64,000 nt of DNA from CAZOKZ01 sp964580585 (lineage in GTDB: Bacteria; Sumerlaeota; Sumerlaeia; SLMS01; JAHLLQ01). The stretch lies in contig CAZOKZ010000017.1 of the NCBI GenBank assembly GCA_964580585.1, positions 1-64,000 of the forward strand. Reading direction: 5' to 3'. Positions 51,532-59,907 of this stretch are shown in pieces (positions within the stretch are counted from its first letter, which is position 1; each line of letters begins with the position of its first letter). The translations under genes were made by a program, and so were the position numbers. The notes under the pieces were generated by a model. That model was not told the origin of the DNA. It did not search any database and worked only from the letters and a program-made list of their open reading frames with translations.

Positions 51532-53830
51532 TCCCGAGGTTTACGTCGATGTTGCGTTGAACCTGCCACTGCGCGAGGCGTTTGCTTATCGTGTACCGGA
51601 GGGACTCGACGCGAATCTCGAGCCCGGGATGCTGGTTCGGGTTCCGTTTGGCAAACGTTCCGAAATCGGCTGCGTTGTGGGTGTGCGTGACTGTGCTCCA
51701 GAGGTCGATCCGGAGAAAATTCGACCTGTGCTGGCGCGAGTTTCACCCGAATATTCCATCAATTCGGAACTACTTGGTCTGGCTCAGTTTGTCGTCGATT
51801 ATTATTGCTGTTCGCTGGGTGAAATTCTTGCCGCGATTTCCGTTGTTGGATTCAAAGACGTTCGCACCCAGTCGCATCCCGAATGGAAATTACGCGAGGA
51901 TTGGCGTGCATTTCTGAAAGCGCAGAGCATCCAGTTGACCGCGCGTCAGATGCAGGCCTGTGAAGAACTCGCCGCGAAAAATGCCACTGGAACGCGCGCG
52001 CATCTCTCGAACGAAGCATCCTGTACGGCGAGTGTGATCCAAAAAATCGAGGACGTCGGCGTGTTGACCGAAGCACGTCCCAGTTGGGGGACGGAGGAAC
52101 ACGTACGCGTCCCGGCTCCGTCCCTGCTACCGACATTGGACCAGCAAAAGGCGCTCGACGTGATTTTGGATGCCGCGCGCGCGCCTCGATTCCAGGTGTT
52201 TTTACTCCACGGCGTGACGGGAAGCGGAAAGACTGAAATTTACCTGCAAACCATGGCCGAGGTATTGACCCTGGGGCGCACAGTCATGTGCCTGGTTCCA
52301 GAAATTGCGCTGACGCCGCAAACGGTGCAGCGATTTACCGAGCGTTTTGGCGAAGAAATCGGCGTTTTTCACAGCCAGATGACGCGTCGTGCGAAATTGA
52401 TCCTCTTCCGTAAAATTCAGGCAGGTGGTGTGCGCATTGTGATCGGTGCGCGGTCGGCGGTGTTTGCCGGGCTGCCGAATCTTGGACTCATCGTGATCGA
52501 TGAAGAACACGATGGCAGCTACAAACAGTCCGAAACGCCGCGTTATCATGCGCGGGACGTTGCGATTGTGCGCGCGCAACGGTTGGGCGTGCCGGTGATT
52601 TTGGGCAGCGCTACTCCGAGTCTGGAATCGTATTACAACGCCTCGCAGGGCAAGTCGTTGCTGATCAAACTGAGCGCGCGGGCTCAGGGGATGGAACTGC
52701 CCCCGGTGCGAGTGGTGGATTTGGCGCGCGAGATGACTGAAGCGTCCAGCGGTTCCTATTTTTCGCGCGCGTTGGTCGAGGCGATTCGCGAACGCCTGAA
52801 GCGAGGCGAGCAGAGTTTGTTGTTTCTCAATCGACGTGGGTTTTCCAACTTCCTGTTTTGCCCGTCCTGCAAATGGGTTGCGCGTTGTGACGAAGACGAC
52901 GTGGCATTGACGGTGCATACACGCAATTCCAAGGGACGTCGCGGAGCAAAACAGGACGCGGAGTTGGATTTATTTTTGCCCGATGAAGGAACAGAGGAAT
53001 TTCAACTCCGATGCCATTTTTGCGGTACCTCGCACCCGGCTCCCAAAGTCTGCCCCGAGTGCAAAAACGACAGTCTGATCACGGTGGGAGCGGGAACGCA
53101 GCGCATCGAGGAAGAACTTGTCGCCTTGTTTTCCGACGCGCGTGTGTTGCGTCTGGATTACGACACCGCAGGTGGGCGAGAAGCGTTCCTTGCGGCGTGG
53201 AATAAGATGGTCAATCGCGAGACGGACATTATTCTGGGGACGCAAATGATTGCGAAGGGCATTCACCTGGAGAGCGTGACGTTGGTGGGAGTCATACTTG
53301 CCGACGTGGGTTTGTTCCTTCCCGATTTTCGCGCGGAAGAGCGTACGTTTACCTTGCTGACCCAAGTGGCCGGGCGCGCGGGACGTGTCAGTGCAGGAGA
53401 CGTGATTTTCCAAACGTATATGCCGAATCATACGGCGATTCGCTATGCAACTCAGCACGATTACGAAGGATTTTACGCCGAAGAACTGGCCCGTCGCCGC
53501 CAACTCGGCTTTCCACCGTTTACGCGGTTGGTGGCAATTACGTTGAGCGATGTGGATCGTGAAAAAGCCTTCCAGGGAGCGCGTCTCCTGGCGCATTATC
53601 TGAACCGTTATTACCGAGGGGGGACGCAGGCGCGTCGGATCACGATCAACGGACCGACGATTGCTCCACTTGCACGGTTAGGTGGGCGATTCCGCTATCG
53701 GATTTTGATGCGTGCGGCTTCCGTGAGGCCGATGACGGCTTTGCTTGAACAGGCGATGGGCGATCGAGATTTTAAACTTTCTTCTTCAACGCGTTTGACA
53801 ATCGACGTTGATCCATTAGACCTGTTATAG
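51497..53830 (+). CDS. priA: Primosomal protein N', replication restart helicase
   Basis: 777 residues. The N-terminal DNA-binding domain begins EVYVDVALNLPLREAFAYRVP. The helicase core has Walker A GVTGSGKTE (239-247), DEEH (335-338), GSATPSLESYYNA, FLNRRGFSNFLFCPSC and QMIAKGIHLESVTLVGVILAD. The zinc-binding insert has cysteines C455, C458, C464, C506, C509, C519 and C522. The expected eighth cysteine (after C464) is replaced by Asp, and an extra segment of about 25 residues separates the two modules. The protein reloads DnaB at stalled forks. An inverted pair of the GGGACGGAG oligomer (52088-52124) lies in the coding sequence between the DNA-binding and helicase parts. Confidence 0.93.
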   Translation: MDSMPNDLTGPDPEVYVDVALNLPLREAFAYRVPEGLDANLEPGMLVRVPFGKRSEIGCVVGVRDCAPEVDPEKIRPVLARVSPEYSINSELLGLAQFVVDYYCCSLGEILAAISVVGFKDVRTQSHPEWKLREDWRAFLKAQSIQLTARQMQACEELAAKNATGTRAHLSNEASCTASVIQKIEDVGVLTEARPSWGTEEHVRVPAPSLLPTLDQQKALDVILDAARAPRFQVFLLHGVTGSGKTEIYLQTMAEVLTLGRTVMCLVPEIALTPQTVQRFTERFGEEIGVFHSQMTRRAKLILFRKIQAGGVRIVIGARSAVFAGLPNLGLIVIDEEHDGSYKQSETPRYHARDVAIVRAQRLGVPVILGSATPSLESYYNASQGKSLLIKLSARAQGMELPPVRVVDLAREMTEASSGSYFSRALVEAIRERLKRGEQSLLFLNRRGFSNFLFCPSCKWVARCDEDDVALTVHTRNSKGRRGAKQDAELDLFLPDEGTEEFQLRCHFCGTSHPAPKVCPECKNDSLITVGAGTQRIEEELVALFSDARVLRLDYDTAGGREAFLAAWNKMVNRETDIILGTQMIAKGIHLESVTLVGVILADVGLFLPDFRAEERTFTLLTQVAGRAGRVSAGDVIFQTYMPNHTAIRYATQHDYEGFYAEELARRRQLGFPPFTRLVAITLSDVDREKAFQGARLLAHYLNRYYRGGTQARRITINGPTIAPLARLGGRFRYRILMRAASVRPMTALLEQAMGDRDFKLSSSTRLTIDVDPLDLL

Positions 53831-53877
53831 AAATTTTCTACGCACGATCATATCATCGACTGGGATGTTGAGTGGGC

Positions 53878-55194
53878 ATGGCGGAGAGCGCTAAAATTTC
53901 AACAAACGATCTGGGGCGATTCGAGCGAATCCTGTATTGGATTTTAGGCGTGCGTCGCGGATTTGGCGATGGGCGACGAGTCATTGCCGTGGCGATGGCG
54001 GCGGACTGGCGGTCGTCGCTGAATTGGTTCATTCCGGTGTTGGGGATTTTATTCGGTCTGGCGATGTTGTTGTTTCACGAAATAACAATGGACCCCGATT
54101 CCGCCGGATTCGGGATGATGTTCCGTATTTTTATTTTCGATTATTCGTTGTTTTTATTTGGCGGGCTTTCGGGTTGGAACATGGCTCGGCGCTGGCGGGC
54201 CAACGCCGATCAAATCGAAGAGCTAAGCCTGACGCCGTTGTCGCCTTCCGTCATTGCCAGCATGATGTCTGCGGGCGCGTTGGCAATCTGGCTATTTTTG
54301 TTCGTTTTATTTGGCTTTGTCGATTTGTTTACGCCCATCATTCATGCCAAATGGATTATAGAAATGACCGAGGCAAACGACGGTTCCTTTTTTCTAGTGT
54401 TGCCGGTCACGACGTATGCCGTGCTGATGGGTTTATTAGGCCCCTTTATCCTGGCGTGGTTTCATTTTGAATCCATCCGTTTGGCGCACTGGATGTTTGC
54501 GGTGCATTCGTTGCCGCGTGTTTCACTGCTCAAAGCTGGCATTGTGAACTTTATTGTCATGACCACCATTGTCGGCACATTGTCGCTTTTGGGGAGTATG
54601 GTCACGGGAATTTGCCTGATCGTCCTGGGGCTGATTGGAGAAATGTTGGGACAAAGTGTGAATAGCTTCGAGGCTTTCAGCGCCTACACGGTCTGGGGGC
54701 TTGCGGCCTTGCCGGGAGCGCTGGTTGTGCTGTTCCTTAAGCGTGCCTTAGTGCGAACGTACGAAGGCTCGTTTACGCGTTCATGGTTGATGTATCAGTG
54801 GTGGGGAGCGGGCGAATCGCAACAACCGGGCACGTATCCCGCCTCTTTATACAAAGCCATTCCGCTCTGGCAGGCATTTTACGGCATGCAGGAAGAAGAA
54901 ATCCTGGAAAAACCCATGAGCCGTCGTCCCCAGACGCGTCGTTATTACGCGTTGCTTGAACGGTTGAAAGCCGCGAACTCTTCGACGAATGAAAATAAGG
55001 TTTCGCCGCCTCGGATTCTGACCATGAACTACGAAGAACCCGAAAAACCTAAAATTCCAGGCCCCACGCCACCGCCGGGATATGGCGCGCTGGCCAATCC
55101 ACCAAACATGGTGATTCCAACTGCTCCGAACGAAATTCGTTCGCATCCACCCACCCATGGACATGGCCCGACACCTCCTCCTTCTGCACGGTGA
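53878..55194 (+). CDS. Polytopic membrane protein with proline-rich C-terminus
   Basis: 438 residues from ATG 53878 (GTG 53872 is an alternative). About six to seven hydrophobic helices in the first 290 residues, including WFIPVLGILFGLAMLLFHE. After the first two helices the loop reads NADQIEELSLTPLSPSVIASM, like the LTPLSPREI loop of ABC-2 permeases and like the TPI loop of the two paralogues at 17418-18847. The last 90 residues are soluble, basic and then proline-rich (PTPPPGYG, GPTPPPSAR). No ATPase gene adjoins. It precedes the TPR protein gene. Confidence 0.6.
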   Translation: MAESAKISTNDLGRFERILYWILGVRRGFGDGRRVIAVAMAADWRSSLNWFIPVLGILFGLAMLLFHEITMDPDSAGFGMMFRIFIFDYSLFLFGGLSGWNMARRWRANADQIEELSLTPLSPSVIASMMSAGALAIWLFLFVLFGFVDLFTPIIHAKWIIEMTEANDGSFFLVLPVTTYAVLMGLLGPFILAWFHFESIRLAHWMFAVHSLPRVSLLKAGIVNFIVMTTIVGTLSLLGSMVTGICLIVLGLIGEMLGQSVNSFEAFSAYTVWGLAALPGALVVLFLKRALVRTYEGSFTRSWLMYQWWGAGESQQPGTYPASLYKAIPLWQAFYGMQEEEILEKPMSRRPQTRRYYALLERLKAANSSTNENKVSPPRILTMNYEEPEKPKIPGPTPPPGYGALANPPNMVIPTAPNEIRSHPPTHGHGPTPPPSAR

Positions 55195-55296
55195 GGAATT
55201 TTGAACGATTCGACCGGGTGTTCTGCTTGAACTCGTGGGCTTGGGTTCGGAACAATTTGTCTCCAAGTTGATCTTTTGTGGTTATTAGGAAATATC

Positions 55297-56046
55297 ATGG
55301 CAATCGGTCCGTTCGTCCAACCCCTGGTAACGCTGGCTTTACTCGCGTTCTGGATATATTGTCTCGTGGACGCCCTCCGCGAGGACCGATCATGGATATG
55401 GATTGCGTTGCTGGCCTTTATTCCGGTGTTGAGCGCGTTTGCGTATTTTTTGAACTTCAAGGCATTCGGCGCGCCCTCGCGAGGATTGCTCGATGGGTGG
55501 TATGGTGACTCCGCCCGGCTGAGGGAACTCCAGAAACAAGCCCGAGAACTCGATGTCCCTGGGGTGAATCGCGAAATCGCGGATATTTATTTTCGCCGCG
55601 GCGACTATAACGAAGCGCTTGCGACCTTGAAGCGCGTGCTGGATCAGGACGGGGAGGACCTGCGCAGCCAATACCAGGCAGGTGTGTGTATGACGGTATT
55701 GGGCAAGCCGGAAGCAGCGATTCCACACCTGGAATTCGTCCTCGATCAGGACGCCCGCTATGGGTTTGGCGATGCGCATCTCGCAATGGCGAATGCGTTT
55801 CTGGCAGTTGGGGAGAACGAGCGCGCGTTTGATTTGTACACTCATGTGGTTGAAAATTTCAACGTCCCGGAAGCCGTCGTGCGATATGCGCGAATGTTGA
55901 TGGAACGTGGGGAACGCGATCGTGCTCAGTTGGCGTTGCGCACGATGCTGGGGAAAGTCGGCTCGCTGTTGCCCGAGGATTTGGCGCGTCACCGTCCCTG
56001 GATTCGCAAAGCGGCGGAAGACTTGCGCGCGCTTGAAAAGTCATAA
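55297..56046 (+). CDS. Membrane-anchored tetratricopeptide-repeat protein
   Basis: 249 residues from ATG 55297 (AGGAA six nt upstream); the open frame begins at 55276. Two hydrophobic helices at the N-terminus (about residues 8-28 and 33-55) are followed by TPR-like helical pairs. These include NREIADIYFRRGDYNEALATLKRVLDQDGEDLRSQYQAGVC and AHLAMANAFLAVGENERAFDLYTHVVENF. It probably acts as a membrane-bound protein-interaction scaffold. Partners are not apparent apart from the adjacent membrane protein. Confidence 0.75.
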   Translation: MAIGPFVQPLVTLALLAFWIYCLVDALREDRSWIWIALLAFIPVLSAFAYFLNFKAFGAPSRGLLDGWYGDSARLRELQKQARELDVPGVNREIADIYFRRGDYNEALATLKRVLDQDGEDLRSQYQAGVCMTVLGKPEAAIPHLEFVLDQDARYGFGDAHLAMANAFLAVGENERAFDLYTHVVENFNVPEAVVRYARMLMERGERDRAQLALRTMLGKVGSLLPEDLARHRPWIRKAAEDLRALEKS

Positions 56047-56168
56047 AGATTTCACACAGAATTTTTGCGTTCCTACTTGACGTTCTTCGGCGCTGTGCGT
56101 GGGGTGGAAAATGACGAGTTGCCAAGGCACCTCGCGCTTCTACTCCCGTTCCCGCCGGATGTCCGCTC

Positions 56169-56891
56169 ATGACCATGACGCTTGCCGCTCCAGCTCCTCT
56201 TGTTGAATTTGAAGCCAACCCGAATCGCGATTTGATTATCTCCTATCAAGGCGACGATTTCCTCCGCATTCCGATTCGTACGCGAATTCTAACCCACGAA
56301 GACGACATCGTTGCCATCGCTCGGGATCATGTTCGCCCGTATTTTTCCTCGGGCGATGTGCTGTTTATTTCCGAAAAAGTCGTCGCGGTGACGCAAGGTC
56401 GCGCGATTCCGGAAAATGAAATGAAGATCGGTCTGACGGCGCGTATCCTTTGGCGTTTTGTGGCGAATGTTCCGTACGGTATTGGTCTGCGCCGTCCGAG
56501 CAGCATGCAGTGCGCGGTGAACGAATGCGGCGCGGCGCGTATCTGGTTGGCTGCCATGGTGGGAGCAGTGGGGAAACTGTTTGGGCGTCGTGGAGACTTC
56601 TACCGCATTGCCGGTCCACAAGCTGCCACCATCGACGCTGCCACCACGTCGCCGCTTCAGCCCGATTGCGTCATTATGGGGCCAAAAGATCCCGATAAAG
56701 TTGCCCAGGCCATTTACGAGCAATGCGGTTTCCCGACGGCTATTGTCGATGTAAACGACATCGGCGGCTCGTGGGTGCTTGGAAAGAGCACCGGTGTCGA
56801 TTCCCGATTGGTCGAGGCGTGTTTGAAAGACAACCCGCTTGGACAGGGAGTGGAGTGCACACCGATGGGACTTCTGCGGCGCGCCGAGTGA
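56169..56891 (+). CDS. CofE/F420-0:L-glutamate ligase-like protein
   Basis: 240 residues. The segments DIVAIARDHVRPYFSSGDVLFISEKVVAVTQGR, GPQAATIDAATTSPLQPDCVIMGPKDP and DVNDIGGSWVLGKSTG resemble the coenzyme F420-0:gamma-glutamyl ligase fold (the SEKVVA...GR and VDxND strings). No other F420 biosynthesis gene is in the window, so the true substrate may differ from F420-0. No membrane or signal sequence. It stands between the TPR gene and mntH. Confidence 0.7.
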   Translation: MTMTLAAPAPLVEFEANPNRDLIISYQGDDFLRIPIRTRILTHEDDIVAIARDHVRPYFSSGDVLFISEKVVAVTQGRAIPENEMKIGLTARILWRFVANVPYGIGLRRPSSMQCAVNECGAARIWLAAMVGAVGKLFGRRGDFYRIAGPQAATIDAATTSPLQPDCVIMGPKDPDKVAQAIYEQCGFPTAIVDVNDIGGSWVLGKSTGVDSRLVEACLKDNPLGQGVECTPMGLLRRAE

Positions 56892-57016
56892 TCGTTTCCC
56901 CAAACGCGTTCATCGATCAAGCTCAACCTCTATACACCCCTTTATAAAACGTGGGGCTAACTCCTTCCGATAGGCGCTTGACGGGAGGAGGAGATGCGAG
57001 TTCAATCCAAACCGTA

Positions 57017-57053
57017 ATTAGCCTTGGTTACAAATAAACGCAAAGGCTAATAT
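57017..57053 (+). promoter_or_regulatory. Predicted mntH promoter with overlapping inverted-repeat operator
   Basis: ATTAGCCTT (57017-57025) is the perfect inverse of AAGGCTAAT (57043-57051). The half sites overlap a plausible -35 (TTGGTT, 57024-57029) and -10 (TAATAT, 57048-57053) separated by 18 bp. AT-rich TTAGC/GCTAA repeats are typical of DtxR/MntR or Fur-like metal repressors. Confidence 0.5.
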
Positions 57054-57076
57054 ATTTAGGCAATGGTTCATTTGCA

Positions 57077-58450
57077 ATGCAACAATCCAGCGTGAGTTTA
57101 CCGCCCGTTTGGACCGAAAACGAAGAAGGCGCCTGGCGTCAACCGAACGGCATTCCCTCGCTGGTTGAAGTTCACTCCTCCATTCATGTGCCCAAGGACG
57201 CCTCGTTCTGGCGCAAGCTGATCGCTTTTGCCGGCCCTGGATTGATGGTGGCTGTCGGGTACATGGACCCGGGCAATTGGGCGACCGATTTGGCGGGTGG
57301 TGCGCGTTTTGGCTATACGCTGCTATCTGTAATTTTAATCTCCAATTTCATGGCGATGTTGCTTCAGCATCTTGCCATCAAACTCGGAGTGGTCAGTGGC
57401 CGCGATCTGGCTCAAGCATGTCGCGATCACTACACACGACCCGTGGCGTTTTGCCATTGGGTGTTGTGTGAAATCGCGATCGCCGCTTGCGACTTGGCTG
57501 AAGTGATTGGTTCCGCAATCGCACTCAATTTACTCTTTGGCCTGCCGCTGATCGTCGGTGTTTTTATTACAACCATCGATGTGTTGCTGGTGTTGTTTCT
57601 CCAAGGCAAAGGCTTTCGCTACATCGAGGCTTTGGTTGCGACCTTGATTTTTACAATCGGGGCCTGCTTCTTCTACGAAATCTTTGTCTCTCATCCCGCG
57701 ATAGCTCCCATGGTTGCGGGTCTTCTGCCTCGCCCCGAGATAGTGTTCAATCCCGGAATGCTTTACATTGCGATTGGTATTTTGGGTGCCACCGTAATGC
57801 CGCATAACCTTTATCTGCATTCGAGTATCGTGCAAACGCGCAACTACGACCGCACCATCGAAGGCAAACGCGAAGCCATTCGTTTTGCCACTATCGATTC
57901 GAACATCGCATTGCTACTGGCGTTCTTTATCAACGCGGCGATTCTGATTATCAGCGCCGCCACGTTCCATAATACCGGCCATCAAGACGTGGCGGATATT
58001 AACGACGCTTACCAGCTTCTCAGCCCCATGCTGGGAGTGCCACTGGCGAGTACACTGTTTGCCGTTGCGTTGTTGGCTTCGGGTCAGAACTCGACGCTGA
58101 CCGGCACACTGGCGGGTCAGATCGTCATGGAAGGGTTTTTGAATCTCAGGCTGCGTCCCTGGTTGCGCCGATTAATTACACGGCTGATCGCCATTGTTCC
58201 GGCGGCGATTGTTGCGGGATTGTATGGTGAAAAAGGGGTTGGCGAATTGCTTATCTTCAGCCAGGTCATCCTCTCGCTTCAACTCAGCTTTGCCGTTGTT
58301 CCGCTCGTGCAATTCACGAACGACAAGCGTAAGATGGGACCCTTTGCCAACAAACGTTCCTGGGCGATCGGTGCTTGGATTGTGACGGCTTTAATCATCA
58401 CGTTGAACGTTTATCTCTTATTGCAAATCGCGCTCGAATACTTTGCCTGA
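57077..58450 (+). CDS. mntH: Nramp-family manganese/divalent metal transporter
   Basis: 457 residues with eleven hydrophobic helices. The metal-binding helix 1 motif is DPGN (64-67) in GYMDPGNWATDLAGG, and the helix 6 motif is in MPHNLYLHSS. LASGQNSTLTGTLAGQIVMEGFL is the conserved helix 8-9 region. It imports Mn(II) or Fe(II) with protons. The N-terminus is about 45 residues longer than typical and hydrophilic. The upstream inverted repeat suggests control by a metal-responsive repressor. Confidence 0.93.
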   Translation: MQQSSVSLPPVWTENEEGAWRQPNGIPSLVEVHSSIHVPKDASFWRKLIAFAGPGLMVAVGYMDPGNWATDLAGGARFGYTLLSVILISNFMAMLLQHLAIKLGVVSGRDLAQACRDHYTRPVAFCHWVLCEIAIAACDLAEVIGSAIALNLLFGLPLIVGVFITTIDVLLVLFLQGKGFRYIEALVATLIFTIGACFFYEIFVSHPAIAPMVAGLLPRPEIVFNPGMLYIAIGILGATVMPHNLYLHSSIVQTRNYDRTIEGKREAIRFATIDSNIALLLAFFINAAILIISAATFHNTGHQDVADINDAYQLLSPMLGVPLASTLFAVALLASGQNSTLTGTLAGQIVMEGFLNLRLRPWLRRLITRLIAIVPAAIVAGLYGEKGVGELLIFSQVILSLQLSFAVVPLVQFTNDKRKMGPFANKRSWAIGAWIVTALIITLNVYLLLQIALEYFA

Positions 58451-58457
58451 ACGCTGA

Positions 58458-59858
58458 TTATTTCTTCAGGATAAACGTCGCGAGATCGTTGACGACTTGT
58501 TGAGCAACGTTGCCGGGCGTGAAGAGATTTTCGGCGGTGGGCGTGTCGCCTTCGACGGGAATGAAGATGTGGTTGAGTTCGTTGTACGTCTTAACGCTGC
58601 CGAGAAATGGATGGTCGGCGGCGATTTTCTCCCAACGCGCAGCGTCGGATTCTCCTACCAGAAAATCCTGGCCCGCAAAATAGATCATAAACGGTTTGTT
58701 GAAACGTGCGAGAGATTTTGCCGGATCCTGACGCTGTAGAGCGTTCCAGATCGTGCCAGGGTAATTGAGAAGGATTTCGTCGTCGGGAAAATCGTCGTTC
58801 GCCAAACGATTGGCGCTCTCGATCATCGCGTCGATTGTGGCTTGAGCTTCTTCGGAAAGTTCACCTTGAGCGGTAGCAATCAATTCAATTTGCTGGCGCA
58901 GGTAAACGGCGATCGGCGCGGGCAACGGCGCGAGCATTGCCACGCGGGAAACCCCCACGGATTGCGCGAGTTGCGGTGCCAGAAATCCGCCCAGGTTGTG
59001 TCCGACAATCGTTAAGCGCGATTTGTCGATTTGTGGCATTTCTGCCAGCATTTCCACGGCATGTCGTGCGTCTTCCAACACGAGATCTTCCAAGTCGAAG
59101 TATTTCTCTCCATTGAAATAACCGGGGTCGATTGCCTCGCGCTTGGAAAACCGCAATACAGCGATTCCCTGCGTTGCGAGGCCTTGAGCGATGTCGCGCA
59201 GCGGTTTGCTTTGTCCCACGGTGCCATCGGCGTCAAAGCCACCGAATCCGGCAATGATCACCACACCGGGAACAGGTGTCGTTTCGCTGGCCATCAGTGG
59301 CATATCGACAATTACCGGCAAGACGAATTCACCGGTTTCCATTTCTAATTCAGTTTCGCGAAAGAGGGTCGATTCTACATAGTCCGGCGGCGGTGTCATG
59401 GCAGGCGGCGCATTGGGATCGGTCGTTTCCTGACGTGGTTTCAACGTGTAAGGATGAATCGAGAACCCCGTAATTTTTGCAAAGGGCGACAAACGCTCGA
59501 AAACGATTTTTGCGGCAACGGTGTTTTTTTCCAGTATGATCGGCACCAAAGCAATGATCGTGTCATCATTCTGACGTGCCATTTCCGCGGGTTCGACACT
59601 TTGCAGACGACCGCTCTGGCGATAAAGACCACCGAAAATTTGCTTCGCCGTATCGTCGGTCAACGACTTGCGCAATGTCGGCGACATTTCACCCTGCACG
59701 CGTGTTGTGTGACCCGTCATTACCGCGTTGACGAACATTTCCGCGCGGGATTTCAGACGATATAACGTTTCCGTTTCACTTTCACGTGCCGACACAGAGG
59801 TCGCAAGCGTCAGTAAAAATGCAAGCAATGGCAGACAAACGATTATTCGGCGATTCAT
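58458..59858 (-). CDS. Secreted DUF3887-like plus alpha/beta-hydrolase protein with Asn in place of nucleophile Ser
   Basis: 466 residues with a signal peptide (about residues 1-24, ending SA). Residues about 35-135 look like the DUF3887 domain (LKSRAEMFVNAVMTGHTTRVQGEMSPTLRKSL). The alpha/beta-hydrolase domain follows from VIIAGFGGFDADG (oxyanion region) to the nucleophile elbow GHNLGG at 286-291. The expected Ser of GHSLGG is N288, encoded AAC. The acid (D in AGQDFLVGESD) and His (ELNHIF) appear intact. The protein would therefore lack normal esterase activity or use another mechanism. It lies 50 bp downstream of the LptA-like gene on the minus strand. Confidence 0.8.
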   Translation of the reverse strand: MNRRIIVCLPLLAFLLTLATSVSARESETETLYRLKSRAEMFVNAVMTGHTTRVQGEMSPTLRKSLTDDTAKQIFGGLYRQSGRLQSVEPAEMARQNDDTIIALVPIILEKNTVAAKIVFERLSPFAKITGFSIHPYTLKPRQETTDPNAPPAMTPPPDYVESTLFRETELEMETGEFVLPVIVDMPLMASETTPVPGVVIIAGFGGFDADGTVGQSKPLRDIAQGLATQGIAVLRFSKREAIDPGYFNGEKYFDLEDLVLEDARHAVEMLAEMPQIDKSRLTIVGHNLGGFLAPQLAQSVGVSRVAMLAPLPAPIAVYLRQQIELIATAQGELSEEAQATIDAMIESANRLANDDFPDDEILLNYPGTIWNALQRQDPAKSLARFNKPFMIYFAGQDFLVGESDAARWEKIAADHPFLGSVKTYNELNHIFIPVEGDTPTAENLFTPGNVAQQVVNDLATFILKK

Positions 59859-59907
59859 GCGTTCCTCATTCCTTCGTCGCGAGGGACGGAGTCATTCCAG
59901 CGCGCAA

